Part shown: positions 17,308 to 26,506 of the stretch, piece by piece | How positions within the stretch are numbered: position 1 is the stretch's first letter | How the letters are laid out: each line of letters opens with the position of its first letter | Assembly (NCBI GenBank): GCA_015296025.1 | Contig: DVDZ01000144.1 | Location: forward strand, 1 to 32,871 | Reading direction: 5' to 3' | Source of the DNA: Thermosynechococcus sp. M46_R2017_013 | Lineage (GTDB): Bacteria > Cyanobacteriota > Cyanobacteriia > Thermosynechococcales > Thermosynechococcaceae | Length of the DNA stretch: 32,871 nt | Notes under the pieces: model-generated | Told to the model about the DNA's origin: nothing | The model's database searches: none | The model's input: the letters and a program-made list of their open reading frames with translations, nothing else | Program-made: the position numbers and the translations under genes

Positions 17308-17576
17308 GGATTACAGCTCAAGGGGCAACAATAATAATTAAATTGACCTTAATTGATTTTAGAGTATCTATCCTAGCAAACCGTCCCTGACAAAGAGTCC
17401 TTGCACCTGATTCCAGAAAACACCTGTCAGTTGTAATCCCCAGCAAAGTGAGCAACGGAAGTCAACTGTATCCGCTAGGCTTTCACGGTAAGATAAATAG
17501 ATAAGGGTTAGAGGCTTTTTCTATAGGGTTCTATAAAGACTGCCTACAAAAAGCTCTGATCGGCGGGAGGTGTCCG
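17308..17576. other. Divergent spacer upstream of ffh
   Basis: This holds the start regions of ffh (minus) and of the small Cys-rich gene (plus). It is AT-rich near 17330-17370 and again at 17495-17550 but I see no convincing promoter pair and no coding frame. Confidence 0.4.
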
Positions 17577-17804
17577 ATGCTGGTGATCCTCACCCAAAAT
17601 CAGATTTTACCGTCACAGTCTGTGTGTCAATCCTGCTTGTTTGCCGACCGCCAAGGTCAACCCCGCTGGCAAGCGGGTCAGCTCCGATGTGGGGCACCCT
17701 TAGGGGGTACTGTCGAAGCGGGATGTCAACACTTTCGCTGTCAAATGGGGTTTCACTTAGTGGCGGTATCAGATTTGCCCACTCCTCTAGAGCAAGACCA
17801 CTGA
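17577..17804 (+). CDS. Small conserved cyanobacterial protein with spaced cysteines
   Basis: A 75-residue protein with a strong ribosome-binding site (GGGAGGTG about six bases before ATG 17577). It contains CQSCLFADRQGQPRWQAGQL, then a Cys in RCGAPLG and two more in GCQHFRCQMGFHLV. Four or five cysteines in CxxC and C-x4-C-like arrangement suggest a small metal-binding or redox protein. It resembles an unnamed conserved cyanobacterial family from memory, but I cannot name a domain. No transport signal is seen. Confidence 0.65.
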   Translation: MLVILTQNQILPSQSVCQSCLFADRQGQPRWQAGQLRCGAPLGGTVEAGCQHFRCQMGFHLVAVSDLPTPLEQDH

Positions 17805-17830
17805 AGGAGATCACTACATAACGAATATCA

Positions 17831-18205
17831 ATGCTGGAATTTGAAACTACGATCCACAAGACTTTTACGGCGAATGGTTTCTGGCCAAGGGACAGCCATG
17901 ACCCTTTATTCAACCCCTGTTACAAGGGGTGCAATTGCTCCTAGCGGGAGAACTACAACAGCGCCCAAAAACTCCTCAACAGCTGATATTTAACATTGGC
18001 GCCACATTCACCGTCTATGGTGCCACAGAAGGGACCGCGCGGGTCATGCCCTTGAAACTGGCGTGGCCGATGACAAGGTAATTTATGCCTACGTGCTGCA
18101 AATGATTCGCTATTGCCTTATAAAGCTGTCTTTTGGGAACATAAGATGCTAGCGGTAACGCACCACCTATGTTAAACAATTATTAGCTATTAACCAACAC
18201 TGATC
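17831..18205 (+). pseudogene. Collapsed circularly permuted ATP-grasp (type 2) gene
   Basis: Fragments in different frames match the N-terminus of circularly permuted ATP-grasp proteins: YDPQDFYGEWFLAKGQP, then a shifted frame with IQPLLQGVQLL and IFNIGATFTVYGATEGTARV. The frame ends in TAA after LKLAWPMTR, and the sequence jumps to a later part of the family, ADDKVIYAYVLQMIRY (intact members: KVIYAYVPxxIRYYL). Two further stop codons follow near NIRC before a YVKQLLAINQH relic. About 200 internal residues and the whole C-terminal half are missing, with several frameshifts and stops. This is a real pseudogene, not a one-base error. The partner genes (DUF403, transglutaminase) usual for the family are absent. 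Confidence 0.72.
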
Positions 18206-18252
18206 GGTGAACTTAGCCTAAACTTGCTGAGGTACTGAAGGAATTTAAGCGC

Positions 18253-18720
18253 ATGAATGAATTTGAGACATCCCCAACCACAGAAACCACCCATACGGAA
18301 AAGCCCATTTTTGAACCAACGCCGGCACCAGCACCCCTAGCGGAACGGGAGCAAGCCATAGCCTCCAAAGCAGATGGTCTCACAGATGAACAGTGGCAAC
18401 AGGCTCGCGAAAAACTCTATTGGCTCCTCACGGTCTTCCCCGATCAAGTCAGTACATTTGTGGGTGAATACAAGCAGCCCCTGCGCACGCTCTTCATTAT
18501 TCTTGCCACTGTCCCCTTTGTGGCACTAGCGGTTGCCATTTTAGAAGTGGTGAATGCTATTCCCCTCTTAGAGCCAACCTGTGAACTTGTGGGTTTTGGC
18601 TATACTTGCTGGTTTCTCTATCGCTATGTCCTTTTTGAATCAGGCCGCCGCGAATTTGGCCAAAAGGTGAACGAGTATAAATCCCGTATTCTTGGCAATG
18701 AAGGCGGCAGTTCTTCCTAA
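18253..18720 (+). CDS. CAAD-domain membrane protein (CurT-like)
   Basis: A 155-residue protein with an acidic, Pro-rich N-terminus (about residues 1-50) and a CAAD domain: helix with LYWLLTVFPDQVSTFVGEYK, two membrane segments (about 81-98 and 101-125), then YVLFESGRREFGQKVNEYKSR. The CAAD domain is found in cyanobacterial aminoacyl-tRNA synthetases and in CURT1/CurT proteins that bend thylakoid membranes. A stand-alone protein of this size most resembles CurT. The ATG at 18253 has an AAGGA site nine bases upstream. It is the one healthy gene between two pseudogenes. Confidence 0.82.
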   Translation: MNEFETSPTTETTHTEKPIFEPTPAPAPLAEREQAIASKADGLTDEQWQQAREKLYWLLTVFPDQVSTFVGEYKQPLRTLFIILATVPFVALAVAILEVVNAIPLLEPTCELVGFGYTCWFLYRYVLFESGRREFGQKVNEYKSRILGNEGGSSS

Positions 18721-18735
18721 GGAAATTCAAAATTC

Positions 18736-19321
18736 ATGCGGCTGCACTACCTCCAGCATGTGCCCTTTGAGACCCCCGCGTCCATTGCGCAGTGGGCGAT
18801 GCCGGTGGTTTTGATTGGCAGGGGAGTCATCTCTATGCAGACGAGCCGCTACCAGCTTGGACGGAGGCGGATGCCCTAATCGTTATGGACGACGGATCTA
18901 TGGGGGTACACGATGATGCTCTCTACCCTTAGTTAGTAGCTGAGAAGGCCTTTTTACGGGAAGCGATCACCAGTAGGTTGTCCATTTTAGGGATTTGCCC
19001 TAGTGCTCAACTCTTGGCACAAGTTCTAGCAGCAGAGGTGACCCCCGCGCCCATGAAGGAAATCGGCTGGTTTCCCATTGAACTCACAGCAGCCGCCCAA
19101 GCGCATCCTTCGTTTCAAGATTGGCCATCCCAAGCAGGGATTCCTGTGGGGCGATCGCGTTATTGGTCTTCAATTTCCCCCGTCAGCCTTGGGGAGTTAA
19201 TTGAGCACTGGTACCCAGTCCCCACATTCAATCAGCGATAGAAATTGAAGCCCAAGCGCCACAAACAGCCATCTTAACCCTTTATCTGGAACGTTTACTT
19301 GACCGCTGGATTGGGCAGTGA
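18736..19321 (+). pseudogene. Broken class-I glutamine amidotransferase gene
   Basis: The segments follow the GuaA-like class-I glutamine amidotransferase family: start MRLHYLQHVPFETPASIAQWA, then in another frame LPAWTEADALIVMDDGSMGVHDDALYP, an in-frame TAG (expected Trp codon TGG) before LVAEKAFLREAI, then LGICPSAQLLAQVLAAEVT with the nucleophile Cys still present, and KEIGWFPIELTAAAQAHP. Sequence after WPSQAG shifts again (GDRVIGLQF). The end [13 protein letters not shown] stops at 19319-19321 and overlaps the GTG start of the next gene. At least two frameshifts and one nonsense codon make this a genuine pseudogene. The family substrate is unknown. Confidence 0.75.
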
Positions 19322-20097
19322 TCATTACTAGTCGGCAGAATCCCTTGGTGCGCTCGATCCGCAAGCTGCACCACCGCAAATATCGCCAAGGGCACTTGCT
19401 CTTAGAGGGCACTCACCTGCTACAGGAAGCCCTAGCCGCCGGCTACCGTTTTTCAGTGGTTTGTTACACGGGGTCTTGGCAAGCGAAGCAATCCTCAGCA
19501 TTTTGGCAACAGGTTCTCCACAGGAGCGATCGCACCGTTGAAGTCAGTGACGAAGTGCTTGCCGCCCTTTGTACAACAATGACCCCCGATGGCGTGATAG
19601 CTGTAGTCAACCATGTTCCTTCCTCTACATTGCCCCTAAAGGGGTTAGGCTTGTGTTTAGTTACCCTTCAGGATCCCGGTAACTTGGGAACGATTATTCG
19701 TACCGCTGCCGCAGTGGGTGTTGAGGGACTATTGCTGACTGCCGATTGTGTAGACATCACCCATCCAAAAGTGTTACGTGCCAGTGCTGGCCAGTGGTTT
19801 CGCCTACCCATGCAAACCGTTACCGATGGTTTGGCAACTCTCAAAGCCTATCAAGCCCAAGGATGGCAAATTGTGGTTACACTCCCAACCGCACCGCTAA
19901 TCTATTGGCAGGCGGATTTTCGTCAACCCACCTTACTTGTCATGGGAAATGAGGGCCAAGGGCTGCCCTTGGCCTACCATGACACTACATTTACTGCGCT
20001 GCGGATTCCCCAGGAACCAAACGTTGAATCGCTGAATGTAGCGATTGCTACAGCAGTGCTCTTGTACGAAGTCTATCGTCAACGCTGGTCGGACTAA
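19318..20097 (+). CDS. TrmH/SpoU-family RNA 2'-O-methyltransferase
   Basis: A SPOUT-fold methyltransferase of 259 residues. The N-terminal substrate-binding part is [21 protein letters not shown]...[12 protein letters not shown]. The SpoU motifs are [18 protein letters not shown] (motif 1), [10 protein letters not shown] (motif 2) and [15 protein letters not shown] (motif 3). The layout fits rRNA 2'-O-methyltransferases of the RlmB/TsnR type; the exact target cannot be told. Start is GTG 19318 in a GTGA overlap with the dead amidotransferase gene, so both were once coupled. Its stop overlaps the psbZ 3' end by four bases. Confidence 0.9.
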   Translation: MIITSRQNPLVRSIRKLHHRKYRQGHLLLEGTHLLQEALAAGYRFSVVCYTGSWQAKQSSAFWQQVLHRSDRTVEVSDEVLAALCTTMTPDGVIAVVNHVPSSTLPLKGLGLCLVTLQDPGNLGTIIRTAAAVGVEGLLLTADCVDITHPKVLRASAGQWFRLPMQTVTDGLATLKAYQAQGWQIVVTLPTAPLIYWQADFRQPTLLVMGNEGQGLPLAYHDTTFTALRIPQEPNVESLNVAIATAVLLYEVYRQRWSD

Positions 20098-20282
20098 ACC
20101 ACAAAGAAGTTGAGAACACCCACCACCAGCACGAGGGCAATCCATAGCCCGGAGCCAAGGAAAATTAACTGCTTTGAGCGATCCCAATCTTGGGGAGAGG
20201 CGAAGGCCACTGGCACACCCACCACCATCACAAAGGACAGGATGACAAGGGCAGCAAGAGCCAGTTGAAAGAGAATCGTCAT
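20094..20282 (-). CDS. psbZ: Photosystem II protein PsbZ (Ycf9)
   Basis: PsbZ is a two-helix subunit at the edge of photosystem II near CP43. The 62-residue protein starts [20 protein letters not shown], has the loop [13 protein letters not shown] and the second helix [20 protein letters not shown], and ends VV. Length and sequence are as expected for PsbZ. It is separate from other psb genes and converges with the SpoU gene. Confidence 0.96.
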   Translation of the reverse strand: MTILFQLALAALVILSFVMVVGVPVAFASPQDWDRSKQLIFLGSGLWIALVLVVGVLNFFVV

Positions 20283-20315
20283 TGTTGCTAACTCCCAAAT
20301 CTTATCAGCGGCAAT

Positions 20316-20333
20316 GGTAGCGAAGCGGCTACC
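20316..20333. repeat. Small inverted repeat upstream of psbZ
   Basis: GGTAGC and GCTACC form a perfect six-pair stem with a six-base loop in the psbZ upstream region. It has no T-run. It may be a binding site or leader hairpin for psbZ. Confidence 0.3.
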
Positions 20334-20398
20334 TCTGAAGTAGCATTATCTCGCATTTCTTGACCGTAAACTAGGCAGGGAAGCTCGTGGATATCGCA

Positions 20399-21253
20399 CT
20401 ACTGCCAGCCGTGGCTCAGCCATGACTGCGGATCAACGCACTCGCCATTGACGTAGAGTCCCCAGTGAAGATGCGGTCCTGTGGAGGCACCAGTATTGCC
20501 CACGGTGCCAATCACTTGCCCCGCCTCCACCATTTGTCCCTCTTGAACGCGAATTTGATCAAGGTGGAGGTAAATCGTCAGTACCCCTTGTCCATGATCA
20601 ATACCCACGGTGTTGCCATGGATCAGAAATCCTTGGGACTCTCGCCCCACTAAAGCCACACGTCCTCGCTGAGCGGCCACTACCGGTGATCCCTTTGGCC
20701 CTGCATAGTCAACGCCTCGGTGGAAGTAGTCTTTGGCAAAAACCCCGTTGTAGTACCGCCGCACGCCGTAGGGGGTGGTCACAGAGCCACTGTTGGGGCG
20801 GCGAAAAGGCCCTTGCCAGAGTTTTTCGGGCGTCACCAGTGTCTTAAAGGCATCCACGCGATCAAATTCAACATCCGTTCCTGGGGAATCTTTGCTTGGG
20901 GGCAGCCAAATGTGTTGCACAGGAAACGAGCGATCGCCCACCCACAGCAACATATTGCGGATTTCATTGCCTGCCCGAACCACCAATGAACGGCGCCCCG
21001 CTGTCTGTAGCGGTGTTGTTGCCACAAAAGCCCGCCATTGCTGTGGGCCAATGGAGAATACCGGCAGTGCTTTGCCGGCCACCTCGATAGTCGGCTGTTC
21101 TGCAGCGTTGACCACAATGGCGAGTGTATCTCCCAAAATAGCGCGATCGGGAGTCACGGTTACCGTGAGGGGAATGGTGACCTGACTACTCGCGGGCACA
21201 ACAGTGAGAGTGACGATGGCGGGTACTAGCCAAGGCAGAAGGCGATCGCTCAT
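20399..21253 (-). CDS. M23 (LytM-like) metallopeptidase
   Basis: A probable cell-wall peptidase of 284 residues. It has an N-terminal signal-type segment (about residues 5-22), an all-beta N-terminal region (about 25-120) and an M23 peptidase domain with zinc ligands H178 and D182 in HRGVDYAGP and H263 in GPHLHWGLYV (H261 also conserved). All catalytic residues seem present, so it may be an active murein endopeptidase rather than an inactive regulator. ATG 21253 is preferred over the upstream start because MSDRLLPWLVP begins a normal signal peptide. Confidence 0.88.
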   Translation of the reverse strand: MSDRLLPWLVPAIVTLTVVPASSQVTIPLTVTVTPDRAILGDTLAIVVNAAEQPTIEVAGKALPVFSIGPQQWRAFVATTPLQTAGRRSLVVRAGNEIRNMLLWVGDRSFPVQHIWLPPSKDSPGTDVEFDRVDAFKTLVTPEKLWQGPFRRPNSGSVTTPYGVRRYYNGVFAKDYFHRGVDYAGPKGSPVVAAQRGRVALVGRESQGFLIHGNTVGIDHGQGVLTIYLHLDQIRVQEGQMVEAGQVIGTVGNTGASTGPHLHWGLYVNGECVDPQSWLSHGWQ

Positions 21254-21334
21254 AGCTTGATCTAACAGTGAGACCATTAAAACAAAACTATGCTAGCGTT
21301 CCAAGAAACTCAAGAAATTCATTGGGTATTGAAC

Positions 21335-21364
21335 AAAAAAGCCGCCAGTCAATTTGCCGACGGC
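21335..21364 (-). terminator. Rho-independent terminator after the cpc operon
   Basis: On the minus strand GCCGTC pairs with GGCGGC (one T-G pair) across a 12-base loop and is followed by TTTTTT. It lies 30 bases after the cpcG4 stop and closes the phycocyanin operon. Confidence 0.75.
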
Positions 21365-21393
21365 TACACTATTAGTGCATTCCTTAGTTTTAC

Positions 21394-22182
<789 letters not shown>

Positions 22183-22923
22183 CTAGCGCAGCGGAAAGGT
22201 CGCCGTTGGGTTGATCGAAACCGGTACCGTTGGGCGATCGCGCCGCGTGGTATCGGGGATTTGCACATTGGCTGTGGACACTGGCTTGAATTGCAGCGGT
22301 GTCACCTTGACCGACCGTGCCATCTCCAAGAAATTGCGAATATCGCCCCACTTGTAGCGGCTGTTTTCTAACTTATCGCGCCAGTAGTCACCATAGCGAG
22401 GGGTAACTAAGTTGAAGGGGCGGTCTTTATAGCGACGACGCTGGTAGGGCACTGTGTTGTCGCCAAAGTTTTGCGTATATTCATCACTATCCACAAGGGT
22501 ATCCACAAATTTCTGCCAACCATCGGTGGCAATGCGAATAGACCACGCCAATTCTTCCTGTTTGTTGTAGGGAGCACGCCCAAGGAGCCGCTTCAGGGCA
22601 ATTTCCACTAGGCGATAGTTGGAGTTGGTCTCCACCACCAAGCGGCGGAATGTCTCTGATTTGGCTAGGCCGCGAATAAAATCCCGCACCGAAATGGCAC
22701 GATTGGTCAGTTGCGATTCCAAATGGGGCTGGCGGGTACTTTTGAGGACAACATGTTCGCTAAACACTTGGCGATAGGCTGCCCAAATCAGTGCATCAAT
22801 ATCCGACTGATCCACTGCATCTTCTAAGGAATAGCGCCAAGGGGTTTCTTCATTGGGGACTTCATAGCCCGGTACCCGTTGATTTTGGGAACTGGGGGCG
22901 TAGCTTAGCAAGGGAATCGTCAT
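22183..22923 (-). CDS. cpcG2: Phycobilisome rod-core linker CpcG2
   Basis: The second rod-core linker, 246 residues, with a complete Pfam00427 domain ([87 protein letters not shown]) and a tail ending INPTATFPLR that differs from those of CpcG1 and CpcG4. No C-terminal membrane helix is seen, so it is not the membrane-bound CpcL type. It begins three bases after the corrected end of cpcG1. Paralogue naming rests on gene order. Confidence 0.88.
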   Translation of the reverse strand: MTIPLLSYAPSSQNQRVPGYEVPNEETPWRYSLEDAVDQSDIDALIWAAYRQVFSEHVVLKSTRQPHLESQLTNRAISVRDFIRGLAKSETFRRLVVETNSNYRLVEIALKRLLGRAPYNKQEELAWSIRIATDGWQKFVDTLVDSDEYTQNFGDNTVPYQRRRYKDRPFNLVTPRYGDYWRDKLENSRYKWGDIRNFLEMARSVKVTPLQFKPVSTANVQIPDTTRRDRPTVPVSINPTATFPLR

Positions 22924-22926
22924 GGC

Positions 22927-23759
22927 TTACACCTTTGGTTGAGAGGGCAAATAACGGTAGGGCAAAGCAACGGCCACAGGTTTGACGGGGGTGGGTGGTA
23001 AATCCCGCTCTTGGGCTGTGTTAGGAACCTTCACCAACTTGAGGTAGCCCGTGCCACATGGCGTTGACTATCGAGAGTGGGCACCACAATTGAACGCGCC
23101 ATAGAGAGGAAATTGGCCGGAATCGCCCCCCGGATCACTTGCTTGTCGAGGGGCCCTGTGGTGTAGTAGCGCACCTGATAGTAAGAACGGCCACTGAGGG
23201 ACATTTCCTTGTTGCGCCAGTAGTCGCTGTAGCGGGGATTAACAAGGTTAAAAGGACGCGCCCTGCGCCGCCGCCGCTGGTAGGGGACAATATCGGCACC
23301 AAAGTTTTGCTGGTACTCTTCACTGTCCACAAGGGCATCAATAAATCCCTCAAGGCCACGGGTGGCTAAAATAATTGACCAAGCAATCTGTTCTTGCCGA
23401 CCATAGGTAGGGCGACCTAAGAAGCGCTTAAAGGAGATATCCACGAGGCGGTAGTTGGAGTTGACCGCCGCTACTTGTTCGCGATAGACCACTGACTTAC
23501 CTAAGCCGCGGATGAAATCTTGAACAGAAATGGCACGGTTGCGCAGTTGTGATTCTAAGAAAGGCTGGCGGTAGGAGGCCAAAATCAGGTGCTCACTAAA
23601 AATTTGGCGATAGGCTGCCCAAATTAAGGCATCCACGTCTGTGGCATCGGTGGCATCGGTGAGGCGGTAAATGATGGGATCATCCTCGGCGGGGACTTCA
23701 TAACTGACCACCCGCTGGTCAAGGGTTCTGGGCTTCACAGCCAGCAAGGGTAACGACAT
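22927..23759 (-). pseudogene. cpcG1: Phycobilisome rod-core linker CpcG1, frameshifted near the 3' end
   Basis: The first rod-core linker. Its Pfam00427 domain is intact (WAAYRQIFSEHLIL, LESQLRNRAISVQDFIRGLGKS, FKRFLGRPTYGRQEQ, FGADIVPYQRRR). As sequenced the frame stops at 23031 after LDSQRHVARATSSW, giving 242 residues. One more C at 23054-23055 on the plus strand (G on the coding strand) restores RHVGTGYLKLVKVPNTAQERDLP and a Pro-rich tail ending LPSQPKV with the stop at 22927-22929, about 277 residues and flush against cpcG2. The restored tail looks like a normal CpcG1 end, so the shift is probably an error or a recent mutation. The core-binding tail would be lost if real. Confidence 0.85.
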
Positions 23760-23774
23760 AACTTTCCAATCCTT

Positions 23775-24416
23775 TTAGATGTGCATGGACAGACAGTCCC
23801 TCTGGAGGGCAAGCTGACAACGGGAACGCACAACAATGTCGGGGTCGCGATCGCTCAAATGATTCAGGAGTGAACACACAGCCTCCCGAATGGCGCAGGC
23901 AGCCGCCTGCTGATGCAAATGGTCAAGGGCAACGCCCACGGCATAGCGAACCGCCCAATCCGCTGCTTCACTGTTGCGCTGCAGAACCGTGAGTGCTTCC
24001 CTTAATTGAGCCTCTCTTGCCGTCTCCTCAGGGATTAACTGCCAGCGCAGCGTTCCCAAGGCCTTTGTGGCGGCACGGCGAACACTGGGGGCAAAATCCG
24101 ACTCCGCAGCAGCCAATAAGACCCGCAGAGCGGCGGGATGACCAATACTTCCCAAGACACGCACCCCATAGGCACGGGCGCCATAGTTGTCTCCATCCAA
24201 CTGAGCCAACAGGGGATCAACGACAGCATCCCCAAGGGCAATGAGGCCTTCCACAGCGGCCTGGGCAGCAGGGGGGTTGTTGTACCCCAAAACGGCAATC
24301 AGCGTTGGAATGGCAGCGGTGTCTTTTTGTTGGGCAAGCTGAACCACGGCTTTGTGCAGCGCCGGAGCAGAGGCGGCGGTCTCAACGGCATGGATATAGG
24401 CAAGAAGATCACTCAC
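23775..24416 (-). CDS. cpcF: Phycocyanobilin lyase subunit CpcF
   Basis: CpcF forms a heterodimer with CpcE that attaches phycocyanobilin to Cys-84 of CpcA. The 213-residue protein consists of HEAT-like repeats (IPTLIAVLGYNNPPAAQAAVEGLIALGD and LLAQLDGDNYGARAYGVRVLG are examples of the repeat type). The start is GTG 24416, overlapping the cpcE stop in a GTGA junction, which means coupled translation of the two subunits. The stop lies 15 bases before cpcG1. Confidence 0.93.
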   Translation of the reverse strand: MSDLLAYIHAVETAASAPALHKAVVQLAQQKDTAAIPTLIAVLGYNNPPAAQAAVEGLIALGDAVVDPLLAQLDGDNYGARAYGVRVLGSIGHPAALRVLLAAAESDFAPSVRRAATKALGTLRWQLIPEETAREAQLREALTVLQRNSEAADWAVRYAVGVALDHLHQQAAACAIREAVCSLLNHLSDRDPDIVVRSRCQLALQRDCLSMHI

Positions 24417-25228
24417 AGCAGTTGATCCAATCCTTGAAAAAGGGAGAGGGTCTGTTCGGCTGGGGCAGCCTGACGCAGTTGCTTGCTTAGGATGCCGTGG
24501 AGGGCAATGAGCTTAAAGCTGGCCTCAACACCCGCCTGCAAAATGGCCTCTGCTGCCGGCAGATACCCCATCGCTCCCAAATCCAAAAGCGCTGTCCGTC
24601 GCAGTTGGACATCCTCGCTTGCAAGCGCTGCCAAGAGGCGATCGCCATATTCCGCTGCCCCCGTAAGCTGAAACAGTGCTCGTGCAGTGGCAAATTGGAC
24701 TCGCGGCACCTCATGGGTCAGGAACGGCTCAATCAGGGGAATCGCCTCGGTGGCACCGAGGTGCCCCAAGCTTTCAATCACAGCTTCCACCGGCTGCACT
24801 AGATGAGGACGACCGGGCACTGGCCGTGCCATTGCTACACCACCTTCTAGGAGCGCTTGTAGAGGGGCGATCGCTTGGGGATCTCCCAATTGACCAAGAG
24901 CAATGGCCGCCGCCTCACGGACATAGAAATCCTCACAGTGCAAGCACTCAATTAAGGCAGGGACAGCTTGGCGATCGCCCAACTTGCCCAAGGCACGGGC
25001 TGCATTTCGCCGCAGGGGGTACCCCCCCAATTCTGTGCGATCGGCCTCATCGGCCAAGGCCACAATCAAGGCCTTGACAATGGCCTGCCGCTCCGCTGCC
25101 GTTGCCATTTCTAGACCAAACTTTCCCAACCACCACGCCGCGTAGTAGCGGAGACTGGGATCTGTCCCCTGAAGCTGCGCCAGCATTTGGGGCACTGTAA
25201 GCTGTACCGGTTCAGAGACCGTCGTCAT
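24413..25228 (-). CDS. cpcE: Phycocyanobilin lyase subunit CpcE
   Basis: CpcE is the other half of the CpcE/F lyase for the alpha phycocyanin subunit. The 271-residue protein is built of HEAT-like repeats with the conserved start LRYYAAWWLGKFG, then LRRNAARALGKLGDRQAVPAL and FYVREAAAIALGQLGD. ATG 25228 is chosen because GGAGAGG stands directly before it; an in-frame ATG at 25243 places that site inside the coding sequence. It overlaps cpcF by four bases. Confidence 0.93.
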   Translation of the reverse strand: MTTVSEPVQLTVPQMLAQLQGTDPSLRYYAAWWLGKFGLEMATAAERQAIVKALIVALADEADRTELGGYPLRRNAARALGKLGDRQAVPALIECLHCEDFYVREAAAIALGQLGDPQAIAPLQALLEGGVAMARPVPGRPHLVQPVEAVIESLGHLGATEAIPLIEPFLTHEVPRVQFATARALFQLTGAAEYGDRLLAALASEDVQLRRTALLDLGAMGYLPAAEAILQAGVEASFKLIALHGILSKQLRQAAPAEQTLSLFQGLDQLL

Positions 25229-25250
25229 TCCCTCTCCTGACATCAGTCAC

Positions 25251-25487
25251 CTAAGAGGCAACCACTGGGGTAATGGAAACGATTTTGCCCCCCATGCGAG
25301 TAATCCGCTGCATCTCCTCATTCATGCGGTTGTAGGGCACGGTAATAAAAGTGCTACCGCTGCGGCGGATTGGAAACCCCATTTTGTCGGTTTCTTCATT
25401 TTGACGCAGACCCACAACCTCGTAGCGGAAAACGCGAGCGCCGGAGGGACTAAGGGCAGCACTTCCAGACGCAGTTTGACCAAACAT
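25251..25487 (-). CDS. cpcD: Phycocyanin rod-capping linker CpcD
   Basis: CpcD is the small linker that caps the outer end of phycobilisome rods and limits their length. The 78-residue protein has the CpcD domain FRYEVVGLRQNEETDKMGFP, IRRSGSTFITVPYNRMNEEM and GGKIVSITPV. It lies between cpcC and cpcE and its C-terminal fold matches the end of CpcC. Confidence 0.95.
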   Translation of the reverse strand: MFGQTASGSAALSPSGARVFRYEVVGLRQNEETDKMGFPIRRSGSTFITVPYNRMNEEMQRITRMGGKIVSITPVVAS

Positions 25488-25530
25488 GACACCTGACTCC
25501 CAATCTCAAAAGGACGCTAAACAAACATTC

Positions 25531-26393
25531 CTAGGCAGGATTGACACTGACAATGCGAGCACCTGTGCGCTGAAGCTGTTGCATTTTGCTCGACAGTTGC
25601 TCATAGGGTACCAAGAAAGCGGTACTGCTACGGCGCACCCCCGGATAGCCCGGCTGGCGAATGCCCGCCACTTCAATGCGATAGACGCGGCCACTTTCAC
25701 CAAAGGAACCGCCCAAGCAAGCCCGTGGAGGAACATCAGCACTGGGGGCGTAGTAGGCAAAGGCGGTATCGCTCCTCGAAGGCGGGACTACTGTATTGGA
25801 ACTGTTGGTGGCTAAATCCCGCGCTAAACGGGACATACTGCCTTCTGCTTGGGCGCGATCGCTATTGGCATAGCCGCGATAGAGACGGAACATACGGTTA
25901 AAGCCGACGGTTTTCTGCCCCGGCTGAGTATTAAAGCCGCGATAGTAGGGCACTACCCAATCGCCAAAACTATTGGTGTACTCAGGGGAATCAATGTAGG
26001 AGTCGATGTCGGCATCAAAGCCTCATTTTCGTAAAGATCTAGGTGGAAGATCACTTCCGACTCATCGTAGGGTGCCCGCCCCAACAAATGTTTATAGTTT
26101 AGTTCAATGACACGGGTTTGAAAATTGCCGTAGAGAAACTTCTCTTTGTAGAGTTCCGATTTGGCCACTGCGCGCACAAACTCCCGCACGGTAATTTTGC
26201 CATTGCGCAACAGTGACTCCGCACTCACCAAACGCTCCGATGCCATGATGTAGTCATTGCCTAAGACCTGACGGTAAACGGCACGGATGACAGTCTCTAG
26301 ATCTTCCTCGCTCCAGTTGGCCCGCAGCTCCACTCGGGGAGCATCACTGAAGGCGGAGGTACCCAAGCGCGAAGCAGCAGCAGTAATAGCCAC
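25531..26393 (-). pseudogene. cpcC: Phycocyanin rod linker CpcC, internal frameshift
   Basis: CpcC joins phycocyanin hexamers along the rod. The first half (residues 1-123) has the Pfam00427 linker domain with [40 protein letters not shown] and [15 protein letters not shown]. After DLYENE the frame shifts; the rest continues as [40 protein letters not shown] and a C-terminal CpcD-like domain. One more C at 26021-26022 (plus strand) rejoins both into about 287 residues, the family's normal length. The start is GTG 26393 with AGGAG upstream. If real, rods could not extend normally, so a sequencing error is likely. Confidence 0.88.
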
Positions 26394-26427
26394 GGTACAA
26401 ACTCCTAAATATCAAGGGTACAAACAA

Positions 26428-26488
26428 GCCCGGTGTTGTAAACAAAGGGTCAGCCCAACGCCGACAACATCTGCTTACCTCACCGGGC
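26428..26488 (-). terminator. Nested hairpin between cpcA and cpcC (partial terminator or processing site)
   Basis: GCCCGGTG at 26428-26435 pairs perfectly with CACCGGGC at 26481-26488. Inside it TGTTGT (26434-26439) can pair with ACAACA (26464-26469), and a small GGGT/GCCC stem may add to it. There is no strong U-run, so full termination is unlikely. Position after cpcA fits the need for far more CpcA/CpcB than linkers. Confidence 0.6.
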
Positions 26489-26506
26489 AACAAAAGGAAA
26501 CGCCTA

